From contig NZ_CABKRX010000067.1 in NCBI RefSeq assembly GCF_902374955.1, positions 1 to 32,513 of the forward strand: a DNA stretch of 32,513 nt, given 5' to 3'. This document shows, one piece after another, positions 24,295 to 32,214 of this stretch (the stretch's first letter is position 1; the number at the start of each line of letters is the position of its first letter). The notes below the pieces were generated by a model that worked only from the letters and a program-made list of their open reading frames with translations, did not search any database and had not been told where the DNA came from. A program made the position numbers and the translations under genes. Source of the DNA: Bacillus massilioanorexius. GTDB taxonomy: Bacteria; Bacillota; Bacilli; Bacillales; DSM-1321.

Positions 24295-24889
24295 GGAAAA
24301 ATATTTAAATGAACTCCAGCAAAAATTAAAAAAATTGCCAAAAGAAGAAATCGATGCCGCACTAGAATATTACTCAGAATACTTCGAAGACGTTGGAGAG
24401 GAACATGTTGATGAAACAATTGATAAGCTGGGAACTCCCTCACATGTCGCTTCTCAAATCTTAGCCGATTATGCTGTGAAAGATTTACACAACCATCCTG
24501 AATCCACCAAAAAAGGTATTTCAGCGATATGGTTTATTCTATTAGCCATTTTCGCTTCACCTATTGCAATACCAATAGCGCTTTTGATTGTTTGTTTTAT
24601 CATCCTATGCATTCTTGGATGCTTTGTATTTATCGTTATTTTCTTTAGCTTAAACATCGCTCTTACTATAGGAGGACTAATGAGTATAGCAGGAGGCGTT
24701 ACACTAATTACGCAGCATATCCCTACCTCGTTATTCTTTATAGGTATTGGAATGACAGCATCTGGAGTAGGTATATTATTATTTTCTCCATTAATTTTGG
24801 TCGTAAAAAGCGCTAGTAGAGGACTGGCAAAATCTATGAAGAAGCTTTTTGATAGATTGACATCAAATAAAAAGGAGAGACTATCATGA
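24287..24889 (+). CDS. HAAS/DUF1700 domain membrane protein
   Basis: A 200-aa protein. Residues about 1-65 are the HAAS helical domain (KYLNELQQKLKKLPKEEIDAALEYYSEYF, split here as KYLNELQQKL and EEIDAALEYYSEYFED, then LGTPSHVASQIL). Four or so membrane helices follow (about 78-178), with a short basic tail. The start is ATG 24287, eight bases past AGGAGG; a GTG one codon earlier is less well placed. It overlaps padR by eight bases and shares ATGA with the next gene, so the three are translated as a coupled unit. HAAS is typically an adaptor that accompanies a PadR regulator and senses or anchors at the membrane; the mechanism is not established. Confidence 0.87.
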   Translation: MTKEKYLNELQQKLKKLPKEEIDAALEYYSEYFEDVGEEHVDETIDKLGTPSHVASQILADYAVKDLHNHPESTKKGISAIWFILLAIFASPIAIPIALLIVCFIILCILGCFVFIVIFFSLNIALTIGGLMSIAGGVTLITQHIPTSLFFIGIGMTASGVGILLFSPLILVVKSASRGLAKSMKKLFDRLTSNKKERLS

Positions 24890-25950
24890 AAAAAATAACT
24901 GTCATTATCACTAGTTGTATGATTGTCTTCGGTCTCCTTATTGCTTCAATTGGCTATTTTTCAGGTGCAAAGCTCACCATTGTAAGCAATGGTAAAGGCT
25001 TGAAAATTTTCGAAGAAAAAGAACGTGTTAGCGAATCATTCACATTAACAGATTTCACAAATATTCAAGCTGAACTAAACGATGCCAACGTTGAGATTAT
25101 CCCATCAACGGAATACAAACTAGAGATCCAACGTTATGCGGATAATAGTGTAACTCACGAAGTAAAAAATGGGACACTTTTATTAAAAGAACAAAGCAAT
25201 CCAACTAAGTTTATAGTGAATTTCAATTTAAATTTTAATATTTTTCAAACAAACATAAAACTTTATATTTCAAAAGATACCAGTTTCTCAGATGTTAATC
25301 TTACTAATAAATATGGTGACTTATCTATAGATGGTATAAAAAGCGACTCTTTCAAAATCAATATAAATGACGGAGATTTAGACTTAAATGATATAACAAC
25401 TAAAACGATGAATGTTGCTAATCTTTATGGAGACGTTCAACTTAATAATGTGAATAGTAAGGATTTCACGATTCATATAAATGATGGAGATGTAGATTTA
25501 AAAAATGTAAAAGGCCATACCCTTCATATCATTAATCAGTATGGAGATATTGCTGCTAATAACCTATCCTATGATCAGCTAAACGTTAATAATCATGATG
25601 GAGATGCAGATTTTATAAATGTGACATCAAAGAATTTTATATTAAATAATCAATACGGAGATATTGATTTAAACCAAATAAAAACAAATGGATTAGATCT
25701 TCAAAGTAATTCAGGAAATATTGCAGTGAATGGAAGTTTACTAGGAACTTCAAAAATAGTGGCGAAGTACGGAGATGTAGAGTTATTTCTAAATAATGAT
25801 GAAGCTGATATAAGTTATTCTATAGTAAATAAATATGGTGACATTTCTGTAGGAAATAATCAATATGAAGGCTCTGCCGTAAAAAACAATCCAAGTAATA
25901 ATAAATTAGAAGTAATCGCTAATGATGGAGATGTTAATTTACAGTTTTAA
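24886..25950 (+). CDS. DUF4097 (putative adhesin-like) beta-solenoid surface protein
   Basis: A 354-aa protein with one N-terminal membrane helix (residues 4-26) and an outward C-terminal domain. From residue 143 it is a regular ladder: YGD at 143, DGD 162, YGD 181, DGD 200, YGD 219, DGD 238, YGD 257, SGN 276, YGD 295. Each step is exactly 19 residues, then YGD at 317 and DGD at 347. This period and the G-D turns indicate a right- or left-handed beta-solenoid, as predicted for DUF4097 proteins (the LiaG/YvlB type). The ATG overlaps the previous stop (ATGA). The likely role is envelope-stress sensing or protection together with PadR and HAAS partners; not shown by sequence. Confidence 0.85.
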   Translation: MKKITVIITSCMIVFGLLIASIGYFSGAKLTIVSNGKGLKIFEEKERVSESFTLTDFTNIQAELNDANVEIIPSTEYKLEIQRYADNSVTHEVKNGTLLLKEQSNPTKFIVNFNLNFNIFQTNIKLYISKDTSFSDVNLTNKYGDLSIDGIKSDSFKININDGDLDLNDITTKTMNVANLYGDVQLNNVNSKDFTIHINDGDVDLKNVKGHTLHIINQYGDIAANNLSYDQLNVNNHDGDADFINVTSKNFILNNQYGDIDLNQIKTNGLDLQSNSGNIAVNGSLLGTSKIVAKYGDVELFLNNDEADISYSIVNKYGDISVGNNQYEGSAVKNNPSNNKLEVIANDGDVNLQF

Positions 25951-25968
25951 TTTTCTCCACAGTTGCAA

Positions 25969-26000
25969 ATTCAAAATCTTTCTTTGAATCAGCTTTTTTT
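25969..26000 (+). terminator. Weak terminator of the padR operon
   Basis: ATTCAAA (25969-25975) and TTTGAAT (25983-25989) form a 7-bp hairpin. CAGC intervenes before a run of T (25994-26000). It is a weak match. Confidence 0.4.
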
Positions 26001-26111
26001 AATTACCATATAATAGTTACAAATTATAAGTAAAATTAAAGTAATCTGCATGATATATGGAAAAATTGAGATACTACTATTATCGCCTACATACATTGCT
26101 ATCAATTACCA

Positions 26112-26140
26112 TTGGTTTCCCAAAAACATTTTGCTAATAT
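26112..26140 (+). promoter_or_regulatory. Candidate promoter of the codBA leader
   Basis: TTGGTT (26112-26117), a 17-base spacer and TAATAT (26135-26140) would start the transcript at about 26147, just before the PyrR-binding hairpin. Hexamer matches are only partial. Confidence 0.35.
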
Positions 26141-26161
26141 AACAATAGTTTTAATGTATAT

Positions 26162-26295
26162 ACCTTTAAGTACAGTCCAGAGAGGCTGACAAGGTGGGCG
26201 ATAATTTTGTTTAGATTCCGTGTATCATTTTTTAGGATAAACACGTTTATTTCTAACATAAATCCACTTGTCACATAAGGGCAAGTGGTTTTTTT
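26162..26295 (+). promoter_or_regulatory. PyrR-type transcription attenuator leader of codBA
   Basis: ACAGTCCAGAGAGGCTGACAAGG (26172-26194, written here as a 5' box and its tail) carries the PyrR-binding core TCCAGAGAGGCTGA seen in B. subtilis pyr leaders. ACCTT (26162-26166) and AAGGT (26191-26195), plus inner CAG/CTG, form the anti-antiterminator hairpin. The terminator is CCACTTG (26264-26270) with CAAGTGG (26282-26288) and seven T. The antiterminator is also visible: GACAAG-G-TGG (26188-26197) pairs with CCACTTGTC (26264-26272) with one bulged G. PyrR with UMP would stabilise the first hairpin and cause termination, so cytosine uptake and deamination are lowered when pyrimidines are plentiful. 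Confidence 0.85.
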
Positions 26296-26334
26296 ATGCT
26301 CACCAAGCTTAATCAAACTTGGGAGGAAAAAACA

Positions 26335-27609
26335 ATGCAAATAAAAGATAAAGATTACTCGTTTCAATCTGTACCATTAGGAAAGAGAAATAGCTTCATT
26401 AAAATGTTAGCAGTTATGCTTGGATTTACATTTTTCTCTGCCAGTATGTGGGCAGGTGGATCTCTAGGCGAAGGATTGACTTTTAAAGAACTATTGGGAA
26501 TCATTTTACTCGGAAATATTATTTTGGGGTTATTTACAGGATCTTTAAGCTATATTGCAGCTAAAACAGGTTTATCGACTCACTTATTAGCACAATATTC
26601 ATTTGGAAAAGAAGGATCTTACATTAGCTCATTTATGTTATGTGCTACACAAGTTGGATGGTTCGGTGTTGGTATTGGAATGTTCGCATACCCAGTTCAT
26701 AAATTATCCGGTATACCGTTAGCTATACTTGTTGTGACATTTGGAATTCTTATGACGGTTACAGCTTACTTTGGAATGAAGGCATTAACTATTTTAAGTA
26801 TGGTTGCTGTTCCGGCAATTGCTATCTTAGGAACAATAAGTGCTGGAAATGCAGTACAAGACATGGGAGGAATGGATGCACTATTAGCATATACCCCAGG
26901 CTCTTCTCTAACTATTGCAGCTGCATTAACCATTACAATTGGTTCATTTATCAGTGGTGGAACTTTAACACCTGACTTTGCTCGTTATGCTAAAACAGGA
27001 AAACAAGCTGTTATTACTACTATTATTGCCTTTTTCTTAGGTAACACTCTTATGTTCTTATTTGGAGCAATTGGAACAATTTCAACAGGTCATAACGATA
27101 TATTCGATGTTATGATCACTCAAAACTTAATTTTACCAGCTATTCTCGTTCTTGGATTAAACATTTGGACAACAAATGATAATGCACTTTATGCCTCTGG
27201 GCTTGGTTTTGCCACAATGTTTAAAAAGCCAAAAGTAATTATGGTTATGATTAATGGAACGATAGGTACAATATTAGCTGTTTGGTTATATAACAACTTC
27301 GTAAGTTGGTTAACCTTCCTAGGTTCTACACTTCCAGCAATTGGTGCAATTATTATTGTAGACTACTTTTTTGTTCAAAAGAGAACATACATTAATTATG
27401 AAAAAGCAGAGATTAAGAATATTCATATTCCTGCCGTAATAGCATGGGCTACTGGTGTTATAGCAGGACTAACATTACCTGGTATTTCTCCAATAAATAC
27501 ACTATTAACATCAGGAACTATTTATTTCATTGCAGTAAAATTAATGAAAACATCTGTCGTATCTGAAATATCTGAGGAGGAAGAAATATATTATGAAAAC
27601 GTGGGCTAA
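26335..27609 (+). CDS. codB: Cytosine permease (NCS1 family)
   Basis: A 424-aa membrane transporter with about twelve hydrophobic helices, importing cytosine by cation symport. Family landmarks are FTFFSASMWAGGSLGEGL near the first helix, GWFGVGIGMFAYP, ISGGTLTPDFARYAKTGKQA and LNIWTTNDNALYASGLG, all typical of CodB/PurCyt permeases. ATG 26335 follows GGGAGGAAAA; an ATG at 26296 directly follows the leader terminator and lacks a ribosome site. It shares 17 bases with codA, whose ribosome site GAGGAGGAAG lies inside codB. Expression is likely set by the PyrR attenuator immediately upstream. Confidence 0.93.
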   Translation: MQIKDKDYSFQSVPLGKRNSFIKMLAVMLGFTFFSASMWAGGSLGEGLTFKELLGIILLGNIILGLFTGSLSYIAAKTGLSTHLLAQYSFGKEGSYISSFMLCATQVGWFGVGIGMFAYPVHKLSGIPLAILVVTFGILMTVTAYFGMKALTILSMVAVPAIAILGTISAGNAVQDMGGMDALLAYTPGSSLTIAAALTITIGSFISGGTLTPDFARYAKTGKQAVITTIIAFFLGNTLMFLFGAIGTISTGHNDIFDVMITQNLILPAILVLGLNIWTTNDNALYASGLGFATMFKKPKVIMVMINGTIGTILAVWLYNNFVSWLTFLGSTLPAIGAIIIVDYFFVQKRTYINYEKAEIKNIHIPAVIAWATGVIAGLTLPGISPINTLLTSGTIYFIAVKLMKTSVVSEISEEEEIYYENVG

Positions 27610-28858
27610 TGCTTCAATTTTCGGTAAAGAAGGATTATGGGACATTATTGTAGAAAATGGTCGATTTTCAAAAATTATCGAAGCTGGTTCTAGTAAGTAT
27701 GATAACTGTGAAGTAACAGATTTAAAAGGGAAATTAGTAAGTGCTCCATTCGTAGAACCTCATATTCATTTAGACACAACGTTAACTGCTGGACAGCCAC
27801 GTTGGAATGAAAGTGGAACACTATTTGAGGGTATTCAACGCTGGTCTGAACGCAAAGAATTTTTAACAAAAGAAGATGTTAAAGAACGTGCCAAAAAAGC
27901 GTTAACGTGGCAAATTGCCAATGGAATTGGTCATGTTCGTACACATGTGGATACAACAGATTCTTCACTAATCGCATTAGAAGCAATGCTTGAAGTGAAA
28001 GAAGAAATGAAACAATTCGTTGATTTGCAAATTGTCGCATTTCCTCAAGAAGGAATCATCTCATTCCCTAACGGACTTGAATTGCTAGAAGAAGCAATGA
28101 AAATGGGTGCTGATGTAGTCGGTGGTATTCCTCATTTTGAATTCACACGTGACGACGGTGTCCAGTCCATTCGTGACTTATTTAAATTAGCAATGAAATA
28201 TGACAAATCTATTGATATTCATTGTGATGAAATTGATGATGAACAATCACGTCATCTTGAAGTAGTAGCTCGTGAAACCATTCATAATGATTATCAAGGT
28301 CGTGTTACTGCTAGTCATACTACGGCAATGGGCTCATACAATGACGCTTATACTTACAAACTAATGCGTGTTTTAGGATTAGCCCAGATGAACTTCGTTG
28401 CAAACCCTTTAGTCAATATCCACTTACAAGGACGCTTTGATACGTATCCAAAACGTCGTGGATTAACACGTGTGAAAGAATTAGATCAAAACGGCTTAAA
28501 TGTTTGCTTTGGTCATGACGACATCATGGATCCTTGGTATCCAATTGGTAATGGCAATATGCTTCAAGTATTACACATGGGATTACATGCTTCTCAGTTG
28601 ATGGGATATAGTGATATTGCAAACAGCTTGCGATTCGTTACAAATAACAGTGCCAAAGCACTTGAACTAGACGAATATGGAATTTCAGAAGGAAATCCTG
28701 CAAACTTTATTGTATTAAACGCTACGGATGGCTATCATGCATTACGACTTCAAGCGGAAGTACTATATTCCGTAAGAAATGGTAGAGTAATTGCTGAAAC
28801 GACGCCTAAAGAATCAAAAGTATTTACTGATCAAACGACTTCTGTAAACTTTATGTAA
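27593..28858 (+). CDS. codA: Cytosine deaminase (amidohydrolase family)
   Basis: A 421-aa metal-dependent amidohydrolase converting cytosine to uracil and ammonia, which then feeds UMP salvage. Active-site residues line up with E. coli CodA as I know it: His57 and His59 in PHIHLDTT, His210 and Glu213 in HCDEIDD, His242 in SHTTAM, and Asp309 in CFGHDDIMDPWYPIGNGN. The latter extended block is diagnostic of CodA as opposed to other amidohydrolases. It overlaps codB by 17 bases and is its coupled partner. The uracil product raises UMP, closing a feedback loop with the PyrR leader. Two hairpin terminators follow. Confidence 0.94.
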   Translation: MKTWANASIFGKEGLWDIIVENGRFSKIIEAGSSKYDNCEVTDLKGKLVSAPFVEPHIHLDTTLTAGQPRWNESGTLFEGIQRWSERKEFLTKEDVKERAKKALTWQIANGIGHVRTHVDTTDSSLIALEAMLEVKEEMKQFVDLQIVAFPQEGIISFPNGLELLEEAMKMGADVVGGIPHFEFTRDDGVQSIRDLFKLAMKYDKSIDIHCDEIDDEQSRHLEVVARETIHNDYQGRVTASHTTAMGSYNDAYTYKLMRVLGLAQMNFVANPLVNIHLQGRFDTYPKRRGLTRVKELDQNGLNVCFGHDDIMDPWYPIGNGNMLQVLHMGLHASQLMGYSDIANSLRFVTNNSAKALELDEYGISEGNPANFIVLNATDGYHALRLQAEVLYSVRNGRVIAETTPKESKVFTDQTTSVNFM

Positions 28859-28887
28859 GCTAGCTTTTGGAGATGACTCCATAAGAA

Positions 28888-28944
28888 AGATTAGCTCCGA
28901 GAATTTAGGACTTTATGTACTAACTCTCGGAGCTAATCTATTTT
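28888..28944 (+). terminator. Terminator of codBA
   Basis: AGATTAGCTCCGAGA (28888-28902) and TCTCGGAGCTAATCT (28925-28939) form a perfect 15-bp stem with a 22-base loop, followed by ATTTTT. Confidence 0.87.
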
Positions 28945-28967
28945 TATCAACGTCTTTTCATTCATAT

Positions 28968-29014
28968 ACAAGGAACCATTGACTTTCTCAATCTATCGTT
29001 CCTTGTAATTTTTT
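28968..29014 (+). terminator. Second hairpin after codBA, overlapping the opposite gene's stop
   Basis: ACAAGGAAC (28968-28976) pairs with GTTCCTTGT (28998-29006), followed on the plus strand by AATTTTTTTT. The right arm and T-run are within the last codons of the minus-strand gene ending at 28993. It would stop read-through from codBA into that gene as antisense. Confidence 0.6.
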
Positions 29015-29241
29015 TTAATATCCGTAATCTTAATCTCCATTGGACTTCCCAAATAATAGCCTTTTTTCGGTCCATCCTTAGCAAATTTATTTTGACTAAA
29101 GCTTCTAAAAATACGATCTACTAACCAATCGCCGTGCATAACAACATAGTCACAATACGGGTTTTCACAATAAACCCATATGGGCTTTGTATCAGTTTGA
29201 ATTAACTCTCTACCACATTTGCATATATCAGTTTTCTTCAT
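28993..29241 (-). CDS. Small zinc-ribbon hypothetical protein
   Basis: An 82-aa protein whose N-terminal half has CKCG (Cys8, Cys10) and CENPYCDY (Cys25, Cys30), a spacing that suggests a small zinc ribbon. The rest has YVVMHGDWLVDRIFRSFSQ and a basic C terminus. I do not recognise the family. AAGGAGAGC precedes ATG 29241, so the start is well supported. It stands alone, convergent with codBA. Its likely role is unknown; small zinc ribbons often bind nucleic acid or protein partners. Confidence 0.7.
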   Translation of the reverse strand: MKKTDICKCGRELIQTDTKPIWVYCENPYCDYVVMHGDWLVDRIFRSFSQNKFAKDGPKKGYYLGSPMEIKITDIKKNYKER

Positions 29242-29604
29242 CTAAGCTCTCCTTGCATAATGTTCATCGATTCTATAATTTTTCTGTGATTTTACCGATT
29301 GTTTTATTTATATACTGTAAAGAAAAGAATTTTTTTAGTTGCTCTTATAGAAAAATGTAAACTTTAAGGAAATATGAGAAAATAGAGATACAATATTGTG
29401 CACCAAAATACAAAAAAGTATATCCATAATAATGAATACCATATCTAAATCTACTATACAACCTTTCAAATCACCTTTTAAAAGTCTGTTAAATCTCTAT
29501 TTTGAAAAAAAACGTTTTTTTCAAGTCACATAATTAGAAACTATATTAAAAAAAGAATAAAATAGAATAGATAGTAAGTATTTATTTGCAAAGGGGAGGG
29601 GAAC
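29242..29604. other. Gene-free gap upstream of the LytTR gene with an A/T-tract dyad
   Basis: No gene found. TTGAAAAAAAACGTTTTTTTCAA at 29502-29524 is an almost perfect palindrome (eight A against seven T) centred about 90 bases before the LytTR start. It may be an operator or an unusually bent site. The rest is AT-rich without recognisable RNA motifs. Confidence 0.4.
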
Positions 29605-30249
29605 ATGGATAAATTATCTGTGGATTCATTTTTAAATGTTATAGGGGAACTTTTTTCTGATGAAATATCCATTGTTGTTTCCAATAAAGAGAATTACATT
29701 TATTATCGTCCAAGTAAGAGAATCGATTTAAAGATTAAACCTGGAGATCCGATTAAAAAAGGAACCATTACGCATAAAGCTTTAAGTACACAAAAAAGGG
29801 TTTCAGAATTTATTAACAAGGACGTTTTTGGAATTCCTTATGATGGAGAAGCTATACCATTTTATCGAGATGGAGAGCTTCAAGGTTGTGTGACAGCCGT
29901 TTATCCTTCAATGACTCAAGGGAAAGCAGTTGTTACAGTTAAATCAAATGATGGATGGGTACCAATCCCTTTTCATCAAGTTATTTATCTAGAAGCTAAA
30001 GAAAGAAAAACATTCGTTATTTCTGAACAACACACCGGAACACATAAATATACTTTACAAGAATTTGAGTTTATTCTTCCTAAAGAATCCTTTATAAGAT
30101 GTCATCGTTCATACATCGTCAATGTAAATCAAATAAAAGAAATCTATCCCGATACGCACTCAACTTTTGTCCTATCTATGACAGATGGAACGCGTATTCC
30201 AGTAAGCCAATCTTACTCTAGTTATTTCAGAAAACTCCTATCTTTCTGA
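29605..30249 (+). CDS. LytTR-domain transcriptional regulator with N-terminal sensor domain
   Basis: A 214-aa protein. Residues about 112-213 are a LytTR DNA-binding domain (PFHQVIYLEAKERKTFV, then FIRCHRSYIVNVNQIKEI and the C-terminal RIPVSQSYSSYFRKLL). Residues 1-105 are not a receiver domain: no phosphoacceptor Asp pattern is seen. They look like a PAS-like small-molecule sensing fold (DEISIVVSNKENYIYYRPS, then AIPFYRDGELQGCVTAVYPS). It is therefore probably a one-component regulator responding to a metabolite. AAGGGGAGGGG precedes ATG 29605. The CoA-transferase gene lies 126 bases downstream on the same strand and is the obvious target. Confidence 0.86.
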   Translation: MDKLSVDSFLNVIGELFSDEISIVVSNKENYIYYRPSKRIDLKIKPGDPIKKGTITHKALSTQKRVSEFINKDVFGIPYDGEAIPFYRDGELQGCVTAVYPSMTQGKAVVTVKSNDGWVPIPFHQVIYLEAKERKTFVISEQHTGTHKYTLQEFEFILPKESFIRCHRSYIVNVNQIKEIYPDTHSTFVLSMTDGTRIPVSQSYSSYFRKLLSF

Positions 30250-30283
30250 AAATTACTACTTTATCATTCGTATTTTCTGCTTC

Positions 30284-30344
30284 AGCGTTCTTTTTGCTAA
30301 TCGTATCCGTTTTTGTCTATCTTTTGAACAAAACAAGTTACAAT
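30284..30344 (+). promoter_or_regulatory. Candidate LytTR-activated promoter of the CoA-transferase gene
   Basis: AGCGTTCTT (30284-30292) and TCCGTTTTT (30306-30314) resemble the LytTR 9-mer [TA][AC][CA]GTTN[AG][TG] and repeat at a 22-base period, two helical turns. A -10-like TACAAT lies at 30339-30344 with no proper -35, as expected for an activator-dependent promoter. Confidence 0.45.
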
Positions 30345-30375
30345 ATTCATACTATTTATGAAAGAGGGATGGAAG

Positions 30376-31899
30376 ATGAAAACTAACACTGACCGTATTA
30401 GAGACCCTCGGTTACAAGATAAAATTGTAACAGCTGAAGAGGCTGCATCATGGATTCAAAACGGAATGACGTTAGGGTTAAGTGGATTTACTAAATGCGG
30501 AGACGCTAAGGCTGTACCTCATGCATTAGTAAAACTTGCAAAAGGCGATGATTTTAAAGTTAACGTACTTACAGGTGCTTCACTTGGAGCAGAAGTAGAC
30601 ACTATCTTAGCTGAAGCAGGAATTGTTAATAAGCGTTCTCCATTTCAAGCAGATCCAATTATGAGAAAAAGCATTAACTCAGGAAATATGAATTATATTG
30701 ACTCTCATTTATCTCAGTTATCAGAAATGATTCGTCAAAACACAATTACAGACGGAATTGATTTTGCTATCTTGGAAGCGGTTGCAATCACTGAAGATGG
30801 AATGCTTATTCCAACAACTTCTGTAGGGAATAACGCCATTTTTGCACAACATGCCAAAAACATTATTATCGAAATCAATTTAGCACAACCACTCGCATTA
30901 GAAGGTCTTCACGATATATATACACCAGAAGAGCAAGGAGTTCGTAAAGCTATTCCAATTGAAAAACCTTCTGATCGAATTGGTTCAAAAGGTATTGCTT
31001 TAGATATTAGTAAAGTTAGAGGAATTGTTATTACAGATTGGCCAGATTCTCCATCAGCAATGGTAGCACCAGATGAAGAAACTAAACAAATGGCAAATCA
31101 TTTACTAGATTTCTTACGTGAAGAAATTAAAAAAGGTAATCTAACAGAAAAACTTGCGCCTCTTCAATCAGGAGTTGGTTCAGTTGCAAACGCTGTTTTA
31201 GATGGTATGCTAGATTCTGAGTTTAAAGATTTAGAAGTATATTCTGAAGTACTTCAAGATGCTATGTTCGATTTAATGGATGCTGGCAAAGTTAAATTTG
31301 CTTCAGGTTCTTCATTTACTTTATCTGAAGAAAAAACAAAAACAGTATTCGAAAACTTCGATAAATACGCAGACAAAATCGTTTTACGCCCACAAGAAAT
31401 TTCAAACCATCCAGAACTAATTCGTCGTATGGGCTTAATTGCAATCAATACAGCTCTTGAGTTAGACATTTATGGAAATGTTAACTCAACACACGTTTCT
31501 GGAACTAAAATGATGAACGGAATTGGTGGTTCTGGAGATTTCGCACGTAACGCACGCATCGGAATTTTCGTAACTAAATCAATCGCAAAAGGCGGTAAAA
31601 TCTCATCAATTGTACCTTTCGTACCACATGTTGACCATACTGAGCACGATGTGGATGTAATTGTTACGGAACAAGGATATGCTGACCTACGCGGTCTTGC
31701 GCCAAGACAACGAGTTGAAGTGATTATTGAGAACTGTGTACATCCAATGTATAAAGATCAACTTTGGGAATATTACACTGAAGCTTTAGCATTAGGTGGA
31801 CATACACCTCATAACCTTGAAAAAGCATTTTCTATGCATATCAATTTAGCAAAAAATGGAACAATGCTTATAGAAGAAAGTTCTAAACAAAACGCTTAA
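30376..31899 (+). CDS. Succinate/acetate CoA-transferase (acetyl-CoA hydrolase family)
   Basis: A 507-aa class-I CoA-transferase of the acetyl-CoA hydrolase/transferase family (Cat1, SCACT, AarC). Two alpha/beta halves are recognisable. The first has GLSGFTKCGDAKAVPHAL and VLTGASLGAEVD. The second has EVYSEVLQDAM, with Glu291 at the position of the catalytic glutamate of AarC, then NGIGGSGDFARNA and VTEQGYADLRGLAPRQR. It would exchange CoA between succinyl-CoA and acetate, making acetyl-CoA, or run in reverse. Start ATG 30376 is preceded by AAAGAGGGATGG; an upstream ATG at 30358 overlaps that site. It follows the LytTR regulator and ends in a strong terminator. Exact acids used are inferred from family only. 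Confidence 0.9.
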   Translation: MKTNTDRIRDPRLQDKIVTAEEAASWIQNGMTLGLSGFTKCGDAKAVPHALVKLAKGDDFKVNVLTGASLGAEVDTILAEAGIVNKRSPFQADPIMRKSINSGNMNYIDSHLSQLSEMIRQNTITDGIDFAILEAVAITEDGMLIPTTSVGNNAIFAQHAKNIIIEINLAQPLALEGLHDIYTPEEQGVRKAIPIEKPSDRIGSKGIALDISKVRGIVITDWPDSPSAMVAPDEETKQMANHLLDFLREEIKKGNLTEKLAPLQSGVGSVANAVLDGMLDSEFKDLEVYSEVLQDAMFDLMDAGKVKFASGSSFTLSEEKTKTVFENFDKYADKIVLRPQEISNHPELIRRMGLIAINTALELDIYGNVNSTHVSGTKMMNGIGGSGDFARNARIGIFVTKSIAKGGKISSIVPFVPHVDHTEHDVDVIVTEQGYADLRGLAPRQRVEVIIENCVHPMYKDQLWEYYTEALALGGHTPHNLEKAFSMHINLAKNGTMLIEESSKQNA

Positions 31900-31987
31900 T
31901 TTAGTAACTTAATTTATAATTGATTGGTGTAAAACAAACCAAATATTATATAAATAGAAAGATAGATAATGGAAGCAAAGGGGTTTG

Positions 31988-32019
31988 AAGGACCAGCTAG
32001 GGGGAAGCTGGTCCTTTTT
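31988..32019 (+). terminator. Terminator of the CoA-transferase gene
   Basis: AAGGACCAGCT (31988-31998) and AGCTGGTCCTT (32006-32016) form a perfect 11-bp stem with a seven-base loop, followed by TTT. It lies 90 bases past the stop. The rest of 31900-32214 shows no gene. Confidence 0.9.
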
Positions 32020-32214
32020 GATTTTTTAAAAAATGCTTTTATATTTATTAGTCCAAAAAACTGTTATGAATTTTTATAACATTTAACAGCTACTCACATT
32101 ACATTTTTCAAATAGGCGCACTTAGTTGGATAAAAGGAAGTAATATAGATGATTGACTACTCTAATTTAATATACTAGAATCATTAGATATTATATGGTG
32201 TTAGTATATTTCCA

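Noticed and set aside
29502..29524. The A/T-tract palindrome as a cre site
   Set aside because: The central CG is present but the TG...CA flanks are too far apart for the 14-bp cre layout.
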